From: Betaproteobacteria bacterium | GTDB lineage: Bacteria; Pseudomonadota; Gammaproteobacteria; Burkholderiales; Sulfuriferulaceae | DNA length: 6,722 bases | NCBI GenBank assembly: GCA_003455595.1 | Contig: DMQT01000255.1 | Span: forward strand, 430 to 7,151 | Reading direction: 5' to 3' | Shown: in pieces, positions 1 to 6,046 of the stretch | Layout: each line of letters begins with the position of its first letter | How positions within the stretch are numbered: position 1 is the stretch's first letter | The notes under the pieces: generated by a model | The model's input: only the letters and a program-made list of their open reading frames with translations | Told to the model about the DNA's origin: nothing | Database searches by the model: none | Translations under genes and position numbers: made by a program

Positions 1-411
1 GCTTTCTATCCCTGCCACTTGATCATAGCCCGGTGCCAAGCCCGCCACAATCTGCTGCCCAAGGTCGATGAAGCGATCGGCCTCGCAATAACGCGACGGC
101 AGCAAGTAGGTGAGCACCGCGTCCGGCAGGTTTTGCACGTCCTCGAAGGGCCCAACCGGACTCACGTTAAGGCGCTCAGCCGTGAGGATATCGGCCGACG
201 TGTGGATGGAAAATTCACCTGGCTGGGCGACCAGTCGCTGGCAAAGATTGCCGTAATTGTCTGTAAATTCAACCGCCAGCACGCTGGGTTTCAAGGTATA
301 CGACTCGCGCGCCACCCATTGCTGTACCCCGCTACGCGGACGCAGCATGAGGATGAAGGGCGTCGCGATGCACACGTCAAAGGTAATGTCACATCCAGTT
401 CGAAGCCACAC
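1..411 (-). CDS. Transglutaminase-like family protein, N-terminal part (3' end outside window)
   Basis: This is an open reading frame of 137 codons with no stop before the left edge. The translated sequence resembles bacterial transglutaminase-like proteins with a beta-rich N-terminal domain (Bact_transglu_N type). Visible family-like stretches are [10 protein letters not shown] (residues 19-28), TDNYGN (50-55), [10 protein letters not shown] (65-74) and the linker [11 protein letters not shown] (104-114), which in relatives leads into the papain-like Cys-His-Asp core. That core lies outside the window, so the catalytic residues cannot be checked. The start is GTG at 411-409: an in-frame TAG lies 18 bases upstream, no ATG is available in between, and AAGGA sits 9 bases before the GTG. 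There is no signal peptide at the N terminus, which suggests a cytoplasmic location. It follows the DUF4838 gene after 51 bases and probably shares its transcript. Family assignment is by recalled similarity. The role (cross-linking, proteolysis or amidase-like chemistry) is unknown. Confidence 0.83.
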   Translation of the reverse strand, partial: MWLRTGCDITFDVCIATPFILMLRPRSGVQQWVARESYTLKPSVLAVEFTDNYGNLCQRLVAQPGEFSIHTSADILTAERLNVSPVGPFEDVQNLPDAVLTYLLPSRYCEADRFIDLGQQIVAGLAPGYDQVAGIES

Positions 412-420
412 TTTAATTTT

Positions 421-431
421 TCCTTTTTCCT
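421..431 (-). promoter_or_regulatory. Ribosome binding site for the transglutaminase-like gene, within the 51-base intergenic gap
   Basis: On the minus strand this reads AGGAAAAAGGA, a purine-rich stretch with two AGGA cores. The second core is 9 bases before the GTG at 411 and decides the start, because no ATG exists in this frame downstream of the in-frame TAG. The rest of the gap (412-462) holds only a weak three-base-pair stem (CCG/CGG around a GTTT loop) directly after the previous stop, with no U-run. I see no terminator or clear -35/-10 promoter, so read-through from the upstream gene is the simplest reading. Confidence 0.6.
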
Positions 432-462
432 ATCCATCCACTGACACCCCCGAAACCGGCCC

Positions 463-3339
463 TCAGGGTTGGCGCGGCACCGTTACGCCGGCGCGTACCG
501 CTACCAGATCATCCAGGTAAATGTACTTCACAAAGCCCGCGTTGGGTGGCTGAATGTAGATGCTTTTTTCGTGATTGGCACTAAAGGCGAACGGCCCGCC
601 CGGCACTTTGACGAAATGATAATGGCCGTCGTTGAGCAGTCCGACGCTGGCCGTGTTAAACACATTCATCGGCGGCGCACTGCCGACGCGCAAGCCCAGT
701 GCCGCGTCATGCCCGGCGGCGGCGTCCACCCGCACTGCGGCGTACAGATCCCATAGGCCGGTTGCAGGTAATTTATCCAGCTTGAGCTGCATCGCCCACA
801 CCGATGAATTGCCGTTCATGCGAATCGCCGCGCCGTCCGAGGCAGCGTCGTCCGGCACGATGCGCGCAGCGTCATAGCGGTTAAAGCTCATATCCTGATA
901 GTCGCGCCAATCCTGCCTGGGCAGCGCTGCGACGATGGCGGGTGGCGCAGCGGGGTGCCGTTCCACCGCCAGCATTTGCGCCAGTTCGGCCGCACCGCCG
1001 CCCTGCCGGTACTGTTTTAATTTGCTGACTTGAACGCCCTGCTCGAAACGCGCCAGCCGATTGACGTAATCAACTTGCCAGGGCAGGCCGCGACGTGACG
1101 CCTCAGCGGCGTATTCCATGCGCCGCGCCAGCACCACGTAGTCCACCGGCATGCGCGCGATTCGGACGTGTGTCAGCATGACCGGATCACGCGCTACTGC
1201 GGCTTCGGCCTGATCGAACAGCGCATCGGCGGCCATCACGAAATCGAGGTTGTACATCGCCAGATCGACCTGCGTTTTTTCGCTCAGCACGTCGCCACTT
1301 TTAGCAATGGCGGCGTGCATAAGCTGAATGTAGCGCACGATTTCAGGCGCGGCGTCACCGAAGTAGCCGCGCGCGAACTCGGCCACCAGCGCGGCCACAT
1401 CTTCATGCGGATTCCACAGCAGGCGCGCGATCATCCACACCCGCAAACTGGCGAACTCGGCATTCGGCGTCTCCCAGCTGCCCTCGGCGAAATAACCCTG
1501 CACGTGCGGCAGCGTCGCCAGCCACTGGATGCTGTGGCCAATCGGGTAGATATTCGGCGTGGGCTGGTAATAGCCGTTGAAATTGGTGATGTGATCCCAC
1601 ACCAGCACATGGCCGGCGATGGCATTCCAGCCTGCGATGTCGCGGCCCAGCTGGGTATTGCGTCCCTGATTCAGGGGCGTGCTGTAATCCACCTGGATGG
1701 TCATCGGGAATACCAGCACATAGTCCGGCACGCGCATGCCCTTGGGCGGGGTAAAGCTCCAGTGGTAGGCGTTGAAGGCAAGCCGTGCGCCGGGCAGCAC
1801 TTTACGCACCTGGTTGGCGACATCGATGACCATATCCAGTCGCGGTGCTGACGGCGCACTGCCGTGCTGGTCGGCAAATGCCTTGCTGGCAGGATCCATG
1901 TCCCAACCCCAATCCTGATCGTGAATATCGAACCAGACCTGTTTGTAATCGGGCAGCGCTTTCAGACGCTGGATAATCACCGCCGCCATCTGCTGGCGCA
2001 TCTGCGGATTCATCATCGCCAACTGGCCACCTGCGTACCAATCGGGATGCGCTTTGGCATAGGTGCCTTGCGGCAATAGCTCGAAGAAGCTGGCGTAACC
2101 GCCTTGCGCCATCCAGCTATGATCCCAGCTGTCGATGGCAGGTGGAGAGGGCAAAAACGACGACCCGAGGGCTTCGCCGTTGAGCAGATTGTGCGCCCGA
2201 TACGGCTTGTCCTGCCCCTCAAAACTGAGTACCTCGCGGTGACTGAAGCGCGGCACTTGCTGTGTGTTGAGACGCGCCAGCTGGAGCGTTTTCGCACTTG
2301 GCACCACAGTAAAATCAGGGCTCAGCCACTTCACGCCGAGCTGCCGGTCGAGCAGCCAGTTAATGCCATACATCGTCCCGCGCGGTGTCGCCCCGGCAAT
2401 CACCAGATGCTGCCCAACACTGCGAATTACGAAGCCGTCGTCACCCAACTTGTCGTAGGGAATATCCGGGCACAATTTTCGGGTGAGCGCACTGTCGCGG
2501 CCAATCACCAGCAGTGGCCCGGGTTGCGTATTGGCGTCATTCGACAACGGCAGAAAATCGCCGCCGCTGATGCGCTGCAGATAATCCGCCAGCTCGGCTG
2601 CCGCACTCAGGGTAATGGGGTCGGCATGTGCGCCCACGTGGATTCGATAACGCGCCACGCCGTTCTGCGCCAGCGTCAGGCCCGCGGGCGACGCGCCGCC
2701 GCCCAGTTTTATCGCAGTGGACAGCGCTGCCGCGGCAGCATCCGGCGCTGTCGCTGGCTGCAAATATTGTTTAGCCAGTACAGCACTTTGCAATGCCGCC
2801 GCCGTGGTGACCGGGTCGCTGGTCGGCGTGATGTCTACGTCATCGTAATAGGCCGTGCCAGCCGACTTATCCAGCTTGCGCAGATATAGCAGCAGCTGAT
2901 CCGCGCCGGACGATACCTGTATCACCACCGAAAAGCGCTGCCAGCCATGACTGCCGCCGGTGACAAACAGGGCAGGCTCAAGATGACCAGCCAGCTTGAC
3001 CCGCGCCGGGCCGCGCCAGTCGGGGCCAACGCCCTGACCGCGATAACTCAGCTGCACGAACACCGAACCTTCCGGTGCTGCATCGGTGCGTATCTGCATG
3101 CTCACCCGGTAACGCTGACCGGCTACCACCGGGCGTTTGTCCTGTGCGGTATAGCCGCCGGTCAGCTTTAACGCCGACTGGCCCTGCGCAGCGTCGCCCG
3201 TCACCACCTCGCCGGCGCCCCACCACGGCGATTTGCCGGATTCAAAGCCCCCGTTGAGGATAATCGGCGTGTCAGCCTGCGCGACGCTGCTCACGATCAG
3301 CAGCACCAGCCACAGCCAGCGGCACAGATTCAGCGCCAT
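463..3339 (-). CDS. Secreted DUF4838 (alpha-glucuronidase-like) putative glycosidase with N-terminal carbohydrate-binding-like module
   Basis: This 958-residue protein begins with a typical Sec signal peptide: MALNLCRW, a hydrophobic core LWLVLLIV, then a signal peptidase I site AQA/DT after residue 22. There is no lipobox, so it should be released to the periplasm or outside. Residues about 25-172 resemble a CBM4/9-type beta-sandwich (LNGGFESG near 28-35, ending YYDDVDI at 164-170). Residues about 215-360 resemble the N-terminal domain found before GH67/GH20-like barrels (LADYLQRISGGDF, LLVIGRD, GTMYGINWLLD). Residues about 363-680 match DUF4838, with HPDWY (431-435), MNPQ (442-445), VWDHITNF (580-587), EGSWE (619-623) and ARLLWNP (638-644). 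A helical region follows, then a C-terminal beta-rich module (about 795-958). The start ATG at 3339 overlaps the upstream gene by 10 bases and puts the signal peptide at the N terminus. A frame-open extension to 3429 would bury the signal peptide. Enzymatic activity is inferred from distant fold relatives and is unproven for the family. In this operon it probably binds and processes the polysaccharide. Confidence 0.87.
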   Translation of the reverse strand: MALNLCRWLWLVLLIVSSVAQADTPIILNGGFESGKSPWWGAGEVVTGDAAQGQSALKLTGGYTAQDKRPVVAGQRYRVSMQIRTDAAPEGSVFVQLSYRGQGVGPDWRGPARVKLAGHLEPALFVTGGSHGWQRFSVVIQVSSGADQLLLYLRKLDKSAGTAYYDDVDITPTSDPVTTAAALQSAVLAKQYLQPATAPDAAAAALSTAIKLGGGASPAGLTLAQNGVARYRIHVGAHADPITLSAAAELADYLQRISGGDFLPLSNDANTQPGPLLVIGRDSALTRKLCPDIPYDKLGDDGFVIRSVGQHLVIAGATPRGTMYGINWLLDRQLGVKWLSPDFTVVPSAKTLQLARLNTQQVPRFSHREVLSFEGQDKPYRAHNLLNGEALGSSFLPSPPAIDSWDHSWMAQGGYASFFELLPQGTYAKAHPDWYAGGQLAMMNPQMRQQMAAVIIQRLKALPDYKQVWFDIHDQDWGWDMDPASKAFADQHGSAPSAPRLDMVIDVANQVRKVLPGARLAFNAYHWSFTPPKGMRVPDYVLVFPMTIQVDYSTPLNQGRNTQLGRDIAGWNAIAGHVLVWDHITNFNGYYQPTPNIYPIGHSIQWLATLPHVQGYFAEGSWETPNAEFASLRVWMIARLLWNPHEDVAALVAEFARGYFGDAAPEIVRYIQLMHAAIAKSGDVLSEKTQVDLAMYNLDFVMAADALFDQAEAAVARDPVMLTHVRIARMPVDYVVLARRMEYAAEASRRGLPWQVDYVNRLARFEQGVQVSKLKQYRQGGGAAELAQMLAVERHPAAPPAIVAALPRQDWRDYQDMSFNRYDAARIVPDDAASDGAAIRMNGNSSVWAMQLKLDKLPATGLWDLYAAVRVDAAAGHDAALGLRVGSAPPMNVFNTASVGLLNDGHYHFVKVPGGPFAFSANHEKSIYIQPPNAGFVKYIYLDDLVAVRAGVTVPRQP

Positions 3340-4163
3340 AAGCCCGCCACCCCCGGTTGACGTACCAGCGGCACGTGAAATTTCTGCCGGAAACGCAGCA
3401 GGCTTTGCAGGTGCAGGCGCCCCGCCCAACTCAACGGCCCGGCAGCGCTGGAACGCTGATGGTCATGCACCAGCCGTGCGCCGGGTACGCAGATTACTTT
3501 TGCGCCTGATTGCCAGACGCGTGCGCACAGATCGACGTCTTCCATGTAGAGGAAATACGCTTCGTCCATGCCATGGAGTTTTAAAAACAACTCGCGCCGC
3601 ACCACAAAGCCAGTGCCCATCACCCATTCCGCCTCGAACGGCGCACCGCTGTCCCACGCCGCACGCATCAGGTGGCGGTCGATGCGCGCCTTCACCGGCC
3701 AGTAGCGCCCCAGCGGCAAGCGCCGCCCGAGCACGTCGAGCAGTGAATAAAAGCGCCGCGCCGAATACTGGCGTTCGCCACCGGGGTAGACCAGATCAAG
3801 CCCGACCAGCCCCACCTCGGGCTGGCTGTCGAGCACGGCCAGCGCTTTGTTCAAACTGTCGTCTTCAAAATAGGTATCGGGATTCAGCACCAGGATGTAA
3901 TCCGCCTCGCACAACGTGGCACCGAGATTGACCCCGGCGCCGAAACCGCCGTTGTTCGCGGCCTGTAGCAGCCGCACGCCGGACAATTCGGCGCTCAGCC
4001 GCGCGTAAGAGTCGTCCGGCGAGGCGTTTTCCACCACCACAATGTCGGCTGGCGCGGCCACCCCATGCGCTACGATCGACGCGACGCATTTGAGCGTCAA
4101 ATCCGGCGTGCGGTAGTTGACGATGACCGCATTCAAACGGCTTGGCTTACACGCTGCATTCAT
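3330..4163 (-). CDS. Glycosyltransferase family 2, rhamnosyltransferase-like
   Basis: This 277-residue protein is a GT-A fold glycosyltransferase that would transfer a sugar from a nucleotide donor to a growing lipid-linked oligosaccharide on the cytoplasmic face of the membrane. The start of the fold is VIVNYRTPDLTLKCVASI (13-30), followed by VVVENASPDDS (42-52). NNGGFGAGVNLG (70-81) is typical of WbbL/RfbF-like rhamnosyltransferases. LVLNPDT (91-97) supplies the metal- and nucleotide-binding DXD equivalent. GTGFVVRR (183-190) and the FLYMEDVDLC acceptor-side motif (204-213) carry the likely catalytic acids, and HDH is at 233-235. There are no transmembrane segments. ATG at 4163 has the strong AAGGAG site 8 bases upstream and a 12-base gap after the upstream GT4 stop; its own TGA lies inside the start of the DUF4838 gene. 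The family call is firm. The rhamnose donor is only a guess from motif resemblance. Confidence 0.93.
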   Translation of the reverse strand: MNAACKPSRLNAVIVNYRTPDLTLKCVASIVAHGVAAPADIVVVENASPDDSYARLSAELSGVRLLQAANNGGFGAGVNLGATLCEADYILVLNPDTYFEDDSLNKALAVLDSQPEVGLVGLDLVYPGGERQYSARRFYSLLDVLGRRLPLGRYWPVKARIDRHLMRAAWDSGAPFEAEWVMGTGFVVRRELFLKLHGMDEAYFLYMEDVDLCARVWQSGAKVICVPGARLVHDHQRSSAAGPLSWAGRLHLQSLLRFRQKFHVPLVRQPGVAGLWR

Positions 4164-4170
4164 TGCATTT

Positions 4171-4178
4171 TCTCCTTA
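4171..4178 (-). promoter_or_regulatory. Ribosome binding site overlapping the upstream stop codon
   Basis: The minus strand reads TAAGGAGA. The TAA stop of the GT4 gene (4178-4176) is built into the best Shine-Dalgarno sequence of the window, 8 bases before the ATG at 4163. A ribosome finishing the GT4 gene would therefore sit on the binding site of the GT2 gene, which fits coupled translation. It also confirms ATG 4163 over the nearby out-of-frame ATG at 4168. Confidence 0.75.
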
Positions 4179-5201
4179 GCCGCGCCGATACGCATCATCG
4201 ACGAGTGACCATAACACGCGGGCTGAACGATCCCAGTCAAAGCGCGCCACCTGTTGCTGCCCGCGCCCCACCAGATCGGCGCGCAGTGCCGCGTTGTTTA
4301 AAACAATATCGAGTCCGGCGGCGATGGCGGCGACCGAGTACGGATCAACGATCCAGGCCGCATCGCCCGCCACCTCGGGCAGCGCCGAGACGTTGGACGT
4401 CAGTACCGGGACGCCTGACGCCATCGCCTCAACCAGCGGCAACCCGAAGCCTTCGTAGAGCGAAACAAACGCCACCAGCGCCGCGCCCTTGTAGAGTTTG
4501 GGCAGGTCGGCATCGGCCAGGCGCCCGAGAAAATGCACCTGCGCCGGCACACCAAGCGTCTCGGCTTGTGCCATCAGCGCCGGATTGGGCTGGCCGGTCA
4601 TCACCAGGTGCACATCGTGACCAGGCAGGGACGAGCGTGCATAGGCTGCAACCAGCCGTTCCAGATTTTTGTAGCTGCGGTGGTTGCCGGGGTAGAGCAC
4701 ATAGCGATACGGCAATTCATAGCGCTGCTGATTATCGGTGTAGGCGCGGCTCACGCCGTTGTGCACCACGTGCACTTTAGCGGCTGGCATGCCCGACCAG
4801 GCCAGGAACTCGCGCCGGGTGTAGTCCGACACGCACACCACCGCGCTGCAACGGCGGTACAGAGGACGCAAAATCCGGTTGTAATAAACCCGATGCAGGC
4901 GCGAATAAAAATGTAGATGGGTGAGGTCATGTACCGTCACCACCGACGGCAGGCGACACCCGATGGGCGGCACGAAACCAGCACTCCAGAACACCCCGTC
5001 AGCTGATTTTTGCTTGCGCACTGCACGTGAAATGGCCAACGGCGACCACGGGCTGCCGATGCTGCCCTGCACCGTTGCGTCCACCACGTTGACGTGTCCG
5101 GGGGCACGCGCCAGCAGTTCAGTCAGCACATTGCCTATGCCGGTTTTCAGCGGCCAGCGCAGGTCGGTAAACACCGGGTAAGGAGTGGGCGCATCGCGCA
5201 T
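4176..5201 (-). CDS. Glycosyltransferase family 4 (mannosyltransferase-like), complete paralogue
   Basis: This 341-residue protein is a GT-B fold retaining glycosyltransferase of the GT4 family. N-terminal features are the glycine-rich acceptor-side turn KTGIGN (19-24) and VVTVHDLTHL (87-96). VCVSDYTRREF (122-132) closes the N-terminal domain. The C-terminal donor-binding domain has YPGNHRSYKNL (170-180), LVMTG (199-203) and the signature E-X7-E as EGFGLPLVE (E250 and E258), followed by SNVSALPEVAGDAA (269-282). Its length is normal for the family. ATG at 5201 lies 8 bases after the upstream TGA and has only a weak binding site. GTG at 5207, two codons earlier, has GGA about 6 bases upstream and is a real alternative. 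The frame stays open to 5300, but that extension lies inside the upstream gene and looks non-coding. About 60% of residues match the partial GT4 gene at 6043-6722 by hand alignment. The sugar donor cannot be told from sequence; mannose is only a family-based guess. Confidence 0.93.
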   Translation of the reverse strand: MRDAPTPYPVFTDLRWPLKTGIGNVLTELLARAPGHVNVVDATVQGSIGSPWSPLAISRAVRKQKSADGVFWSAGFVPPIGCRLPSVVTVHDLTHLHFYSRLHRVYYNRILRPLYRRCSAVVCVSDYTRREFLAWSGMPAAKVHVVHNGVSRAYTDNQQRYELPYRYVLYPGNHRSYKNLERLVAAYARSSLPGHDVHLVMTGQPNPALMAQAETLGVPAQVHFLGRLADADLPKLYKGAALVAFVSLYEGFGLPLVEAMASGVPVLTSNVSALPEVAGDAAWIVDPYSVAAIAAGLDIVLNNAALRADLVGRGQQQVARFDWDRSARVLWSLVDDAYRRG

Positions 5202-5209
5202 ATTCACGC

Positions 5210-6046
5210 TCAATCCGTCCAGCCCAGAAAACGCTGTGACGCGGCAATCCAGTAATAGCGCGCGCGCTTGAAATTCAATTTCAGCAGCGACACCATGCAA
5301 CCGCCCACCGAACGCGTAATCAGATACAGCACAAAATAAGCCGGATAACGATTCAGCCCGAGCACGCGGCCAAAACCACGGTTGTACAGGCGAACGCGGG
5401 AAAAGGCTTTTTCATCCAGCACCAGCAACGGCTCAGGATGGGAAATACGCAGCACCGGGTCATAGCACACGCGCAATTGGGCATCGAGCACGCCAAGCAG
5501 GTAATTGACCTCCTCGCCCGCGCCCCAGCGCGAGCCGGATCCTACGCCCAGACGCTCATCAAACGGCCCGGCGGCACGCACCGCCGCCGTGCGCAAAAAG
5601 ATGGTGTAGGAAGTCGCGCAGGTCCACACGTTGTACCGATCCACCACCAGCGGCTCGGTCGCCCAGCGCCCTTGCGACGGCACGCCGCCATCATCCACGC
5701 TGCATCCGGTCAGCCCGCTCAGTTCAGGCTCCGCGGCAAAGCGCGCGGCGACATACGCCAGCGTGTCAGGACGATACCAGCAGTCGTCATCGGGAAAACA
5801 CACCAGCTCGCCGCGTACGTGGCCCAAACCCACGTTGCGCGCGCGCGACAGGCCTTTTTCAGAGCGCAGATAGACGATCTCCAGCCGGTCGCTGTAGGCG
5901 TCCACCAGCTTGCGCACGCGCTCGTCATCGTTCTGGTCGATCACAATCAACTCAAAATCTTTATAGGTCTGATCGACCAGCGTGCCAAACAGGCGCTCGA
6001 CTTCCACGTGCCGTCCCAGTGTTGCCATAAGCAAAGAAAATTTCAT
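5210..6046 (-). CDS. Glycosyltransferase family 2 (inverting, GT-A fold)
   Basis: This 278-residue protein begins with the classic GT2 opening MKFSLLMATLGR, then TLVDQTYKDFELIVIDQND (22-40), EKGLSRARNVGL (63-74) and the metal-binding CFPDDDCWY (83-91). A probable catalytic-site region is WGAGEEVNYL (174-183), and SHPEP is at 202-206. The C-terminal part contains a hydrophobic stretch (about 235-257, PAYFVLYLI onward) followed by basic residues, suggesting peripheral membrane attachment. ATG at 6046 overlaps the upstream stop as ATGA and has GGAGG 9 bases upstream. An open-frame extension to 6088 would add a Cys/Arg-rich tail (MAHCRCGRCRRRK) that lies inside the upstream GT4 gene and is rejected. 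It belongs to the same fold family as the GT2 gene at 3330-4163, but the motifs are quite different, so the two are not recent duplicates. The role in repeat-unit assembly is inferred from context. Confidence 0.93.
   Translation of the reverse strand: MKFSLLMATLGRHVEVERLFGTLVDQTYKDFELIVIDQNDDERVRKLVDAYSDRLEIVYLRSEKGLSRARNVGLGHVRGELVCFPDDDCWYRPDTLAYVAARFAAEPELSGLTGCSVDDGGVPSQGRWATEPLVVDRYNVWTCATSYTIFLRTAAVRAAGPFDERLGVGSGSRWGAGEEVNYLLGVLDAQLRVCYDPVLRISHPEPLLVLDEKAFSRVRLYNRGFGRVLGLNRYPAYFVLYLITRSVGGCMVSLLKLNFKRARYYWIAASQRFLGWTD

Noticed and set aside
19..444. Plus-strand open frame (141 codons) at the left end
   Set aside because: It is antisense to the transglutaminase-like gene, which has recognisable motifs, a plausible GTG start and a ribosome binding site.
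435..462. Terminator after the DUF4838 gene
   Set aside because: Only a three-base-pair CCG/CGG stem is visible, and no T-run follows; the A-rich stretch downstream is the ribosome binding leader.
2104..2889. Plus-strand open frame (261 codons) opposite the DUF4838 gene
   Set aside because: The antisense translation is Arg/Gln/His-rich with no domain. The minus-strand gene here has continuous family similarity.
3350..3354. Short C run near the GT2/DUF4838 overlap as a phase-variable tract
   Set aside because: Five bases is too short for slipped-strand variation and the run belongs to coding sequence and the G-rich leader of the next gene.
3340..3429. Extended start of the DUF4838 gene (30 extra residues)
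   Set aside because: The extension would place a Pro/Ala/Gly-rich segment before a textbook signal peptide and lies entirely within the upstream GT2 gene.
3233..3931. Plus-strand open frame (232 codons)
   Set aside because: Low-complexity Arg/Pro/Ala-rich translation spanning the overlap of two well-supported minus-strand genes.
5202..5300. Extended start of the complete GT4 gene (33 extra residues)
   Set aside because: The extra residues are encoded out of frame inside the GT2 gene and have no GT4 similarity. Only the GTG at 5207 within this span remains plausible.
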